A stretch of 64,000 bases of DNA from Candidatus Jordarchaeales archaeon. Its GTDB lineage: Archaea > Asgardarchaeota > Jordiarchaeia > Jordiarchaeales > Freyrarchaeaceae. Positions 43,181 through 52,351 of this stretch are shown here, one piece after another. The stretch covers positions 964,499 through 1,028,498 of the forward strand of contig JAWAHN010000001.1 in assembly GCA_038889235.1 (NCBI GenBank). The letters are read 5' to 3'. Positions within the stretch are counted from its first letter, which is position 1; the number at the start of each line of letters is the position of its first letter. The notes under the pieces are model-generated. The model made no database searches. It was not told the DNA's origin and saw nothing but the letters and a program-made list of their open reading frames with translations. Both the position numbers and the translations under genes were made by a program.

Positions 43181-43972
43181 TTAAATTTTCCCATTTTTCT
43201 CCTTTCTTTGCCATTCTTCGATGCCTAGAGCTATTCTCCCCACTATCGTCGGGTCTTTCATGGCTGCTCGTGCAATAGAAACAGCGTCAGCACCTGCCTT
43301 TATCATTTCAATAGCACTCTCAACGTCCCTAATCGAATTATTACCTATTAAAAAAACATTAACGCTTTTGGAAATCTTTCTAATTAAATCTAGGTCTCCA
43401 CAATTCACTCCCTCCTTCATCGCGTCTACATGTATCGCGTCGACCCCTGCTTTTTCAGCAATTCTGGCAACATTCAAGTCGTCCACCACATTCCCTCTCC
43501 ACTTAAGTATAACTTTTATATCGAAAGAGTCTTTTAGACGTGTTATCCACTCAGAAAGCTCATCTAGCCTTTTCAAAAGAGCCTGTCCTGCACCTACTGC
43601 CATAATTTCAGGCTGGCGGCAATGTGCATCTATTTCCAACGCTACCGCGCCACTCTTTGACACCACTTCTCCTGCAAACATAATTCCCTCTAAACTTGTT
43701 GCACGTGCATTTACAGCGACAGGCGCCCCTCCCTCCAGCGCTCTTCTAACCTCCTTTATAAGAAAATCCTCAATCTCTTCTACTTCAACTTCGAACTCTG
43801 TTCGCCCCCTAAGCTTCACGGCCTTGCCAGCCATAACCGTTTCTCGGTCAAAGTTCAAACCTCCTAGAGTTACCATTCCCGCCCCCGCTTTCGCGGCACG
43901 GAAACAAAATTCTCCGTCACATATTCCAGCCATCGCGGCAAGTATCGCCTTACGTTTCAGGACGTCTCTCAT
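43181..43972 (-). CDS. TIM-barrel protein, MJ0144/NifR3-related
   Basis: 263 residues. The start (AILAAMAGICDGEFC) and the C-terminal phosphate-binding segments NNSIRDVESAIEMIKAGADAVSIARAAM fit the archaeal dihydrouridine-synthase-related family represented by MJ0144 (TIGR00736). It is probably a flavoprotein. Its ATG overlaps the cofD stop by four bases, so it is in the cofE-cofD operon and might use F420 or act near it. The reaction is unknown. Confidence 0.72.
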   Translation of the reverse strand: MRDVLKRKAILAAMAGICDGEFCFRAAKAGAGMVTLGGLNFDRETVMAGKAVKLRGRTEFEVEVEEIEDFLIKEVRRALEGGAPVAVNARATSLEGIMFAGEVVSKSGAVALEIDAHCRQPEIMAVGAGQALLKRLDELSEWITRLKDSFDIKVILKWRGNVVDDLNVARIAEKAGVDAIHVDAMKEGVNCGDLDLIRKISKSVNVFLIGNNSIRDVESAIEMIKAGADAVSIARAAMKDPTIVGRIALGIEEWQRKEKNGKI

Positions 43973-44904
43973 TTTCCCCTCACCAAGCTCATTATTTCAG
44001 AGGCTAAACGTTGCATATCTCTTTCATCATTCATTAACGTATCCGTGACGTATGGAATAACACCAATAGATCTTACTTTATCCACCAGCGAACTGTCAAC
44101 TCTGTCGAAGACCAAGATTTCGGCCACATCTTTGTAAAATTGTGCCACACCAAGTGGGGAAACTTCAACACCTAGGCTTCGCATAAGCTTTGCCGCCGGC
44201 CCGCTTACAGCTTTCCCTCCCACTATAGGGCTAACTGCAATCTTCCTGCAGCGTACTCTCCTGATAGTTTCTCTAATTTCCTTGATAGAAAGTATTGGTG
44301 CTATACTTGTAACCGGGTTACTTGGTCCTATGATAACTGCTTCCGCTCCTTTTAGTACATCAATAACCTCGCGAGGGGGCCTGGCTTTTTCCGCCCCTCT
44401 ATATTCTACACCAAAAACCTCAGGTTGTCCCTTATACTTAACCCAAAATTCTTGCAAGGAAAGGACGCCAAGGTTAGTGTTTATGTATGTTTGTACCTTG
44501 TCATTTGTCATAGGGAGAATTCTTACTCTGACATCAAGCTTGTCGCACATGATTTTTACTACTTCGGAAAGCTGAAGGCCGCATCTGAGAAGATGTGTCC
44601 TCCATATGTGCGTTGCCAAATCGCGATCTCCCAAAGCGAACCAGGTGGGTAAACCATATCTATGCATCATTTCGAGGCAATTGAAAGTGTCCCCCTTAAT
44701 CCCCCAAAATTTTTCTTCGTCAAGAATACCCGCAACGAGGTAGACTGCGCTATCTAAATCCGGACTTATGTATAGACCATGAAGTTCAATATCGTCGCCA
44801 GTGTTCACTATGACTGAAATGTCTTCTTGCGGAAGAACTTTAAGAAACCCTTTAAGCAGTTTTAGCCCACCAGTGCCTCCTGTTAATAATGCAATCAACG
44901 TCAC
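43969..44904 (-). CDS. cofD: 2-phospho-L-lactate transferase (F420 biosynthesis)
   Basis: 311 residues. Joins Fo and lactyl(or enolpyruvyl)-phospho-guanosine to give F420-0. Start motif ALLTGGTGGLKLLKGF, then NTGDDIELHGLYISPDLD, LATHIWRTHLL and GPSNPVTSIAPIL, all conserved in CofD. It lies one base after cofE and overlaps the TIM-barrel gene. Together with cofE and the divergent cofC it covers F420 tail assembly; Fo synthase genes are not in the window. Confidence 0.93.
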   Translation of the reverse strand: MTLIALLTGGTGGLKLLKGFLKVLPQEDISVIVNTGDDIELHGLYISPDLDSAVYLVAGILDEEKFWGIKGDTFNCLEMMHRYGLPTWFALGDRDLATHIWRTHLLRCGLQLSEVVKIMCDKLDVRVRILPMTNDKVQTYINTNLGVLSLQEFWVKYKGQPEVFGVEYRGAEKARPPREVIDVLKGAEAVIIGPSNPVTSIAPILSIKEIRETIRRVRCRKIAVSPIVGGKAVSGPAAKLMRSLGVEVSPLGVAQFYKDVAEILVFDRVDSSLVDKVRSIGVIPYVTDTLMNDERDMQRLASEIMSLVRGK

Positions 44905-44905
44905 G

Positions 44906-45664
44906 TCACCTGAAAAGGTCTCTTTCAGGCGGCATTAAAAGTTCTTTGTAACTTCCGTCACCTTTAATGTACTTGTATCCTCTTATTATTACTACGGGAA
45001 TTCCTTCATCGGCTTGCCCCATGATTAGCTCGGCTGCTGAAGCTAACTCGTCCGCCACGGCGACTATTGTCGAACGCAAGACGTACCCATACAAATCCTT
45101 GTCTCCGCGCCTGTCCCAAAGCGGCTTAAGTCCCGCTACTCCTATAGCTACGTTTACCACTCCCTCCCTGAAGGGTCTTCCAAACGTATCAGAGATTATA
45201 ACAGCAACATCTGCCCCCGTGAGGTTGAAAATGCCCTCTCTAATGCGTCTTGCCGACTCGTCTGGGTCCAAAGGGAGAAGCGTGACTTTCCCCCCTCCGG
45301 ATACATTTGACTCGTCTACCCCCGAATTCGCGCAAACGAATCCGTGAAATGTTTCCGTAATAATTATGTGTCGCATCCTAACAACTTTTTTTGCCTCTCT
45401 CAGGATAACTTCAACCATTTGGGGGGACTTGCCGATTTGTTTGCTTACATTGATAGCGAAAGGTGAGGGTGTAACCTTCGACAAGTCTACAACTCGTCCC
45501 TCAGCCTTAGAAACTATCGATTGCGCCACAACGATGACATCATTATCGAGTATTTTAACACCTTGCTTTTCCGCTGCTTCAACGATCAGCTTCGCTACGT
45601 CATCTCCTTCCTTCACAAGCGGTATACCTTTAATTCCTATTAATTCTATTTTAATTTGTACCAC
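44906..45664 (-). CDS. cofE: F420-0:gamma-glutamyl ligase
   Basis: 252 residues. Adds gamma-linked glutamates to F420-0 using GTP. Conserved segments include GIKGIPLVKEGDDVAKLI, VVAQSIVSKAEGRVV, AVIISDTFGRPFREGVVNVAIG and a GDKDLYGYVLRSTIVAVADELA block. No C-terminal FMN reductase fusion of the actinobacterial FbiB type is present. It heads the cofE-cofD-TIM operon and faces cofC across 83 bases. Confidence 0.93.
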   Translation of the reverse strand: MVQIKIELIGIKGIPLVKEGDDVAKLIVEAAEKQGVKILDNDVIVVAQSIVSKAEGRVVDLSKVTPSPFAINVSKQIGKSPQMVEVILREAKKVVRMRHIIITETFHGFVCANSGVDESNVSGGGKVTLLPLDPDESARRIREGIFNLTGADVAVIISDTFGRPFREGVVNVAIGVAGLKPLWDRRGDKDLYGYVLRSTIVAVADELASAAELIMGQADEGIPVVIIRGYKYIKGDGSYKELLMPPERDLFR

Positions 45665-45747
45665 CCTCTTAAGCGCCTCTTCTGCTCTTAGATAGCATCA
45701 CGTTTATCTTAATTCTTTTGAATTAGAGGAAGCGTGGAGGTCGTGCG

Positions 45748-46422
45748 ATGAACAATACATACTTGGTTATTCCTTTTAAAGGACTGGAAACTGCAAAATC
45801 GAGATTATCTCCCTTCCTTCCTCCTGATGCACGACAAAAACTAAGTCTTGCTATGTTACTTGACGTAATAACTGCCGCAAAGAAGTCTAAAATGTTCAAG
45901 AAAATTCTTATTGTGACAACAGACAGAAAATTTAAAGTTTCCTATAAAGGAGTCACCCTCATATTCGAGTCTCCTCCATATGATCTAAACAAAGCAGTTC
46001 AACTCGGAGTCGACTTTTGTTCTAAGCATGGCGCAAAAGCCGCTCTCATCCTACCCGCAGATTTACCACTTATAACGCCAAGCGATATAAAAAACATAAT
46101 TAAGATGGGGGAGCCAGATGAGAAAGTTGTTGTTATTTCTCCGTCAGAGTCAAATGGGACTAACGCACTCTTCATGAAACCTCCCGGGATCATTCCCCCT
46201 TACTTTGGGGAGGACAGCTTCAACAAGCATATTTCTGCATCCAGAGAGCGAGGTGTATCAGTCAAAGTATATACCTCCCCGACAATTAAGACTGACATAG
46301 ATTACATCAACACACTTTTAATAAACGCCCTTAATTTAGGTAAGAACACGAAGAAAGTAATTGATGTAATAAAAAACCATCTGAAAGTGGAAGGTAAAAC
46401 CCTTCAACCATCCGCAATATAA
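45748..46422 (+). CDS. cofC: 2-phospho-L-lactate guanylyltransferase
   Basis: 224 residues, NTP-transferase fold. The nucleotide-binding start reads VIPFKGLETAKSRLSPFL, followed by LILPADLPLITPSDI (metal-binding Asp) and SNGTNALFMKPPG, typical CofC/FbiD. It activates phospholactate or phosphoenolpyruvate with GTP for CofD. It is divergent from cofE, so one control region may serve both. Confidence 0.9.
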   Translation: MNNTYLVIPFKGLETAKSRLSPFLPPDARQKLSLAMLLDVITAAKKSKMFKKILIVTTDRKFKVSYKGVTLIFESPPYDLNKAVQLGVDFCSKHGAKAALILPADLPLITPSDIKNIIKMGEPDEKVVVISPSESNGTNALFMKPPGIIPPYFGEDSFNKHISASRERGVSVKVYTSPTIKTDIDYINTLLINALNLGKNTKKVIDVIKNHLKVEGKTLQPSAI

Positions 46423-46460
46423 AACCCGCTACTCTTCGCCACAAAGACTATTAATGGTTG

Positions 46461-46886
46461 TTACTCTGCAAAAACCTCTTTGATCTCCTTCACCGCATCT
46501 TCTATTATTCGTTCATACCTTCTCTCTTTATGTAGAAGGACCGATGCTGCATCAGCAATCCTCCGTTTAGCTGAAATCGGTAGTATAGCTGCCAGTATAA
46601 ACCTTTTATTTGAGACCTCTATACTTTTGAATACAATAATCCCATCGCTTGTTTCTATAGTTACTTGTTCTAGGTCTCCAAGTCCTATCTGATCTTTAAC
46701 TCTAATGGCAGTCGCGTGAGCTAGACCAGCCATCGCGGCGATTACCTGTTTACTTTCAGGACCGCTCGCCTCAGCAACCACTAGTCCATCCTCCCTAGAA
46801 ATGACACTCGCTGAAAAACCCCCCTTTTTGTTCATGTCCTCTAAAATTTTTGTTAATGTCGAAAGCTTATCTTTAGACATCAACAC
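46461..46886 (-). CDS. Roadblock/LC7 domain protein
   Basis: 141 residues, single Roadblock domain. Pattern: a helix LTKILEDMNKKGG, strand FSASVISREDGLVVAEA, helix VIAAMAGLAHATAIRV and the strand EQVTIETSDGIIVFKS. Such domains bind small GTPases in eukaryotes (Ragulator, dynein) and in bacterial MglB. A Ras-like GTPase is encoded at 31589-32181, but the two are not adjacent. ATG at 46880 with GGTGGG upstream is an equally good start. Confidence 0.82.
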   Translation of the reverse strand: MLMSKDKLSTLTKILEDMNKKGGFSASVISREDGLVVAEASGPESKQVIAAMAGLAHATAIRVKDQIGLGDLEQVTIETSDGIIVFKSIEVSNKRFILAAILPISAKRRIADAASVLLHKERRYERIIEDAVKEIKEVFAE

Positions 46887-46938
46887 CCACCCTTTTTGTA
46901 GGAGTCTTCTTTTAGTGCAATAATTTCTGTCCTCCCAA

Positions 46939-46950
46939 ACATTTAAATCT
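46939..46950 (+). promoter_or_regulatory. TATA-like box upstream of hisG
   Basis: ACATTTAAATCT lies 55 bases before the hisG start in the 118-base gap between the divergent Roadblock and hisG genes. Confidence 0.4.
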
Positions 46951-47004
46951 AGTCTTTTTACCCTCCTTTTTCAAAGAACATTAAGTGCCTAACGGTGAAG
47001 AGTT

Positions 47005-47979
47005 TTGAAACTAAACTTTGTTATTCCTAAGGGCTCCCTTCAGGAAGCCACGCTGGCTTTGCTTAGACAGGCTGGATACGAGATAAAGGGAAGTGATAGG
47101 TCCTATAGGCCTTGGATAAACGACCCAGAAATAAACCTCAAAGTTCTCAGACCGCAAGAAATACCTACCTTCGTGGAATCAGGGGCTCATGACTTAGGAA
47201 TCACCGGGATGGACTGGGTAGAAGAAACTTCAGCAGACGTCGTAATATTGTCAAACCTAGCTTATGGTAAAGTAAAAATAGTTTTAGCTGTTCCAAACTA
47301 CTGGACTCATATAAATTCCCTTTCAGATTTAATACGTACCTTCGCTGAAAATGGAAAGCCTATACGTATAGCAACAGAATATATAAATATCACAGCTCGG
47401 TACGTATCATCAAACCCCGAATATAAATCACGTTTCGGCTCGCTAACCCCTGAGGTCATAACCCCCTGGTACAGATATGGAGAAAACCCTAACGTAAAAA
47501 TACTGCTTTCCTTTGGCGCTACAGAGGCTAAGCCGCCTGAGGATGCGGAAGCAATAGTCGATAATACCGAAACCGGGACCACTATTCTCTCTAACAACCT
47601 TAAGATAATCGAAGAAATATGTGAATCTCAAGCGGTTCTCATATCTAACAGAGATGCTTTAAGCCACCCTTGGAAAAGAGAAAAGATAAAAGATGTAATG
47701 ACTCTTCTCGAGGGTGCGGTTGACGCGAGAGAACGCTTGCACATATTTATGAATGTGAAGGAAGAAAACTTACAAGCGCTTTTGAAAATACTCCCCGCAC
47801 TCAAAAAGCCGACAATATCTCCACTTGCTGGGGAAGAAGGATGGTACGCCATTAATACCGTTATTCGCAAAGATGAGTTTCTGAGAATAATACCGTACCT
47901 CAGGCAATTAGCGCAAGGACTAGTGGTTTACGAGCCGCGGCAAGTCCTCCCACTCGAAAAAATACAGAACAAGTTCTAA
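47005..47979 (+). CDS. hisG: ATP phosphoribosyltransferase, long form
   Basis: 324 residues. First step of histidine synthesis, joining ATP and PRPP. Motifs: FVIPKGSLQEATLALL, HDLGITGMDWVEE, RIATEYINITARY and the PRPP loop AEAIVDNTETGTTI. The extra C-terminal ferredoxin-like domain (from about residue 245) marks the long, feedback-regulated form. No other his genes are adjacent. A PRPP synthetase gene lies 2.8 kb away on the other strand. Confidence 0.9.
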   Translation: MKLNFVIPKGSLQEATLALLRQAGYEIKGSDRSYRPWINDPEINLKVLRPQEIPTFVESGAHDLGITGMDWVEETSADVVILSNLAYGKVKIVLAVPNYWTHINSLSDLIRTFAENGKPIRIATEYINITARYVSSNPEYKSRFGSLTPEVITPWYRYGENPNVKILLSFGATEAKPPEDAEAIVDNTETGTTILSNNLKIIEEICESQAVLISNRDALSHPWKREKIKDVMTLLEGAVDARERLHIFMNVKEENLQALLKILPALKKPTISPLAGEEGWYAINTVIRKDEFLRIIPYLRQLAQGLVVYEPRQVLPLEKIQNKF

Positions 47980-48058
47980 ATGTCTTTCAGGAAAAGTTTA
48001 AATTCCCTCTATCCAGCTAGTATTAGGGATTTCTTCTACTACTTTTGAGGTGTCTAGC

Positions 48059-50722
48059 GTGTCCTTGAGGTTTACCAAAAGAATCCACTCCATACGGTTT
48101 AGTGTGCTTTCTCCAGACGAAATAAGGCGTATGTCCGCTACACGAATAATTACGCCCGACACGTATGATGAGGACGGTACCCCCATAGAGACTGGACTTA
48201 TGGACGAACGTTTGGGGACTGTAGAACCTGGGCGGCGTTGTAAGCTTTGCGGTAACCCCATAGGTGAATGTATCGGCCACTTCGGGCATATCGAACTCGT
48301 CCGCCCGGTGATACACGTAGGCTTTGTTAAAATTCTTCATAAAGTTCTAAGAGCTACATGCCGACGTTGTTGCAGACTTCTGCTTCCAGAGGAACAGATA
48401 AACGCCTTTTTAATAGAAATGGAAAAGTACGAGGCTGAAACCGGAGAATTAAGTGACGAAATAGCTGAAGAGGTATTCCGCCGCGCATCCAGAACCACGA
48501 TATGCCCTCACTGCGGCGAAACCCAACGCAAAGTTAGGCTTGAAAAACCAACTACGTTTTATGAGGAAACAGAGACTGGATCGATAAGGCTCACGCCGAG
48601 TGATGTACGCGAACGGTGCGAACGTGTACCTGACACGGATTGCAAACTCCTCGGAATAAATCCAAAGTACGCCCGTCCTGAGTGGATGGTACTTACAGTT
48701 CTCCCCGTGCCACCGGTCTGTGTCAGACCAAGTATAACCCTTGAATCAGGTGTTCGTTCAGAAGATGATTTAACTCATAAGCTCGTCGATATAATCAGGA
48801 TAAATCAACGTTTAAGGGAGAACATAGAAGCGGGGGCTCCACAACTTATTGTTGAAGACTTATGGGAGTTGTTGCAATATCACGTAACCACTTACTTTGA
48901 CAATGAAATCTCCGGCATACCTCCAGCCCGTCATCGTTCAGGAAGAGTTCTTAGAACTCTTTCCCAGAGATTGAAAGGCAAAGAAGGGCGTTTCAGGAGC
49001 AATTTATCCGGAAAACGCGTAGACTTCTCAGCTAGGACGGTGATATCTCCTGACCCAAACATCGGGATTAATGAAGTAGGAGTGCCTATCGAGGTAGCTA
49101 AAATCCTGACCATACCCGAAAGGGTAACGGAACTCAACATCGAAGAAATGAAAGAACTTGTTATGAGAGGACCTGACGAACACCCTGGAGCAAACTACAT
49201 AATTAGAAGCGACGGGAAACGAATAGACTTGAGGTTTGTCAAAAACAGGCAAAAAGTCGCTGAAGAACTTACTCCCGGATGTATAGTTGAACGCCACCTT
49301 AACGACGGAGATATAGTACTTTTCAATAGACAACCGTCCCTCCACAGAATGAGTATCATGGCACATGAAGTTAGAGTTATGCCCTACAAGACGTTTAGGT
49401 TAAACCTCTGTGTGTGTCCACCTTACAATGCCGACTTTGATGGGGACGAGATGAACCTCCACGTACCGCAATCAGAGGAAGCTAGAGTAGAAGCATACGT
49501 ACTTATGAGAGTTCAAGAACATATCCTAAGCCCACGTTACGGAGGTCCAATCATAGGAGGGCTCCAGGACTTCATTACATCTGCATACCTTTTAACCAGA
49601 AAACAGACATTACTCACTAAAGAAGAAGCTTGTGAACTCGCTCTAGCTGCTGGAATAACCGAGCTTCCTCCACCAGCAGTAACAGAACCAGTTCCTCTTT
49701 GGACTGGAAAACAAATTTTCAGTTTGACCCTACCTAAGGGGCTTACTGCACGTTTCAAATCAAAGCTGTGCAAACACTGTGATACATGCCGCAAGGATGA
49801 GTGTCCTCACGATGCATACGTGGTAGTTATCGACGGAGTTCTTCAGAAGGGTGTCATAGACAAAGCGGCTTTCGGGGCAGGCGTCCCCGAAAGTCTTCTT
49901 CACAAAATAGCAAGAGATTTCGGCACCGATGCTGCAAGGCAATTCCTAGATTCAGTAACACGAATGTTAATCAGGTACATTACGAACAAGGGCTTCACCT
50001 TAGGTCTAGATGACATGGAAATACCTGAAGAAGCGGTTCAACGCATAAACGAAATACTAGAGGAAGGAGAGCGCAGAGTTAACGAACTAATAGAGACCTA
50101 CAGGAGAGGCGAGCTTGAAGCTTTACCGGGACGTACCATAGAAGAAAGTCTTGAAATGTTAATTATGCAAGAACTCAACAATGTTAGAGACAAAGCTGGT
50201 GAAATCGCCAGCGAATATCTAGGTCCAAACAACCATGCAGTAATAATGGCGTTGACAGGTGCACGCGGCACCATGCTTAACCTTGCAATGATGGCTGCAT
50301 GTGTAGGGCAACAATCAGTTAGAGGGCAACGTATACATAGAGGATATCGAGGAAGAACTTTACCACACTTCAAAAAAGGCGACCTGAGCGCTAAATCAAG
50401 AGGCTTTGTAGCTTCCCACTACAGGAAAGGATTAGACCCAATAGAGTTCTTCTTCCACGCGATGGGTGGACGAGAGGGCTTGGTAGACACTGCAGTAAAA
50501 ACGTCGCAATCCGGATACCTACAACGCAGGCTCATTAACGCTCTTCAAGATGTAAAGGTCGAATATGACGGCACGGTAAGAGACTCCACAGGTCGTATCA
50601 TACAATTCAAATACGGAGAAGACTTAGTTGACCCAACTAAAAGTTGGTATGGTAAAGCAGTCAACATTGACACAATAATTGATGAATACATATTGCAGCA
50701 TTCTAAATTATCCAAAAAATGA
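48059..50722 (+). CDS. rpoA1: RNA polymerase subunit A' (Rpo1N)
   Basis: Largest-subunit N-terminal half, 887 residues from GTG 48059, which has GAGGTG six bases upstream. Zinc sites CKLCGNPIGECIGHFGHIE and CRRCCRLLL near the N-terminus, NLSGKRVDFSARTVISPDP, the absolutely conserved metal loop NADFDGDEMNLH near residue 460, and the bridge-helix region FFFHAMGGREGLVDTAVKTSQSG near the end. It ends where archaeal A' normally ends. rpoH, rpoB and rpoA2 are not adjacent, so the usual cluster is split. Confidence 0.95.
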   Translation: MSLRFTKRIHSIRFSVLSPDEIRRMSATRIITPDTYDEDGTPIETGLMDERLGTVEPGRRCKLCGNPIGECIGHFGHIELVRPVIHVGFVKILHKVLRATCRRCCRLLLPEEQINAFLIEMEKYEAETGELSDEIAEEVFRRASRTTICPHCGETQRKVRLEKPTTFYEETETGSIRLTPSDVRERCERVPDTDCKLLGINPKYARPEWMVLTVLPVPPVCVRPSITLESGVRSEDDLTHKLVDIIRINQRLRENIEAGAPQLIVEDLWELLQYHVTTYFDNEISGIPPARHRSGRVLRTLSQRLKGKEGRFRSNLSGKRVDFSARTVISPDPNIGINEVGVPIEVAKILTIPERVTELNIEEMKELVMRGPDEHPGANYIIRSDGKRIDLRFVKNRQKVAEELTPGCIVERHLNDGDIVLFNRQPSLHRMSIMAHEVRVMPYKTFRLNLCVCPPYNADFDGDEMNLHVPQSEEARVEAYVLMRVQEHILSPRYGGPIIGGLQDFITSAYLLTRKQTLLTKEEACELALAAGITELPPPAVTEPVPLWTGKQIFSLTLPKGLTARFKSKLCKHCDTCRKDECPHDAYVVVIDGVLQKGVIDKAAFGAGVPESLLHKIARDFGTDAARQFLDSVTRMLIRYITNKGFTLGLDDMEIPEEAVQRINEILEEGERRVNELIETYRRGELEALPGRTIEESLEMLIMQELNNVRDKAGEIASEYLGPNNHAVIMALTGARGTMLNLAMMAACVGQQSVRGQRIHRGYRGRTLPHFKKGDLSAKSRGFVASHYRKGLDPIEFFFHAMGGREGLVDTAVKTSQSGYLQRRLINALQDVKVEYDGTVRDSTGRIIQFKYGEDLVDPTKSWYGKAVNIDTIIDEYILQHSKLSKK

Positions 50723-50794
50723 CAAATAAATAAAAACCTCAAAATTATTTTTCAATTAAACTTTTTCTAGTGTTGCAACGTATTTATCCGTTTG

Positions 50795-51691
50795 CTATCT
50801 TAGCTCTTTTTCAAGGGCCTGAGCTATTAGGGGGGCTACGCTAACCTGACTTACTGGGCTAGGAATAGTATCTGTGGCGATTACGTGTTCTGCTCCCGCT
50901 TTGTATATTTTCTTTAACGCGTTATCAACAAGAATAGCGTGCGTGCAAGCAGCGATTATTGTTTTGGCATGCATATTTTTGAGTAACTGAATTGTTTTTA
51001 CAAGGGTCCCTCCTGTTGAAATTATGTCATCCACTATGATAACATCTCTTCCTTGGACTTGAAGCTGGCGTACGCCTATTTCTACTTCCGTCGAACTTAT
51101 CCTCTTTTTCTCTAGAACATCGTAATCCGTGCAGAGTACTGACGCCACAACTTTTGCCCACTGTTCAGATTCTTCATCGGGCCCTATTACAAGAGGCTCT
51201 TCCATTTTGAAGTTCTTCATTATGTATTGTGCCAGCAGGGGCATAGCGGTAAGGTTCTCAGCGGGTATCTTAAATATCTCACTTACGCTCCCTACTCGGT
51301 GCAAGTGCATATCTATCGTTATAACTTTATCTGTTCCTGTCTTCTCAATAAGAGAAGCTACTGTTTTGAGACTTAATGCCTCCCCCTTGTTAAACCGTTG
51401 GTCCTGCCTCGAGTAAGGAAAATATGGTATCACACTCAATATTCTTTTAGCTCCTAAGTCCCTTAAAGCATCCACTAGGAGGAAGTACTCTATGAGGTGT
51501 TCGTCAGGGGTATGGTGCATCGAATGTATTACTGCAACATGATACCCTTCGACGTCACCTTCCACCCTAACGTATTTTTCTCCGTCGGGAAATTTCTTGT
51601 AGTCGCAATCTATGAATGGCGCCTGAAGCATTTTTGCGACCTTAAGCGCTAAGACCTGTGATGTAGAGCCTCCCACTATTGCAAGCTTCAT
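50795..51691 (-). CDS. prs: Ribose-phosphate pyrophosphokinase (paralogue 2)
   Basis: 298 residues. DCDYKKFPDGEKYVRVEG, VIPYFPYSRQDQRFNKGE (catalytic loop), TIDMHLHRVG and the PRPP loop VIIVDDIISTGGTLVKT are seen. It differs clearly from the paralogue at 1424-2314: it has DMHLHR where that copy has NIHSRS. Which enzyme supplies nucleotide synthesis cannot be decided. ATG start; gene stands alone, convergent with rpoA1. Confidence 0.9.
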   Translation of the reverse strand: MKLAIVGGSTSQVLALKVAKMLQAPFIDCDYKKFPDGEKYVRVEGDVEGYHVAVIHSMHHTPDEHLIEYFLLVDALRDLGAKRILSVIPYFPYSRQDQRFNKGEALSLKTVASLIEKTGTDKVITIDMHLHRVGSVSEIFKIPAENLTAMPLLAQYIMKNFKMEEPLVIGPDEESEQWAKVVASVLCTDYDVLEKKRISSTEVEIGVRQLQVQGRDVIIVDDIISTGGTLVKTIQLLKNMHAKTIIAACTHAILVDNALKKIYKAGAEHVIATDTIPSPVSQVSVAPLIAQALEKELR

Positions 51692-51752
51692 TTTTATCTC
51701 CTTCCTTTACCTAAGGCTGATGAACGCTTCCTTCTTTATAAGTCATCGATAT

Positions 51753-51763
51753 CTTTTTAAAGG
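51753..51763 (+). promoter_or_regulatory. TATA-like box upstream of cysC
   Basis: CTTTTTAAAGG lies 47 bases before the cysC start in the 108-base gap between the divergent prs and cysC genes. No transcript evidence. Confidence 0.35.
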
Positions 51764-51799
51764 TTTAACCTTAGTTAGGGGCTCTGAGGGGAGTTATGT

Positions 51800-52351
51800 T
51801 TGGCTTGGACTATTTGGCTCTTCGGTCTACCCGGCTCTGGTAAAAGCACTATTGCTCACGAGCTGCAGGCTATACTAAAGGAGCGAGGTATTAATGCGCA
51901 AATTCTCTCGACAGACATTCTAAGAAAGGTTGTAACTCCCAAACCAACATATTCGGAAGAAGAACGAGAGATCGTTTATGGCACTCTGGTCTTTATCGCC
52001 CGTTTGCTTAACGATAATGGTGTTAACGTCATAATTGATGCCACGGCTAATAGGAATGCTTACAGGGAAAGAGGAAAAAAAGAAATCAAAAACATAATTT
52101 TCGCTTATGTTAAATGCCCCCTAGAAGTTTGCATACAACGCGAAGCAACAAGGCAGGAAACTTACGGTGCACCTAGGAGAATATATGAAAAAGGTTTGAC
52201 TGGGGAGAGCAAAACCGTTCCGGGTTTAGGTGTTCCATTCGAGGAGCCTGAAAACCCGGATGTTGTTGTCGAGTCTGACAAGCTCTCCCCCAGAGAGTGC
52301 GCTTTAAAGATTCTCGACACTTTAATGAAAAGATTTTATGCATCTAACTAG
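51800..52351 (+). CDS. cysC: Adenylylsulfate (APS) kinase-like
   Basis: 183 residues, P-loop kinase. Walker A FGLPGSGKSTIAHEL, the APS-binding ILSTDILRKVV, VIIDATANRNAYRERG and KCPLEVCIQREATRQ match APS kinase, which makes PAPS. The region after residue 120 departs from typical CysC (YEKGLTGESKTVPGLG), so a related small-molecule kinase is possible. TTG start after GAGGGGAG. No other sulfate-assimilation gene is nearby. Confidence 0.75.
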   Translation: MAWTIWLFGLPGSGKSTIAHELQAILKERGINAQILSTDILRKVVTPKPTYSEEEREIVYGTLVFIARLLNDNGVNVIIDATANRNAYRERGKKEIKNIIFAYVKCPLEVCIQREATRQETYGAPRRIYEKGLTGESKTVPGLGVPFEEPENPDVVVESDKLSPRECALKILDTLMKRFYASN

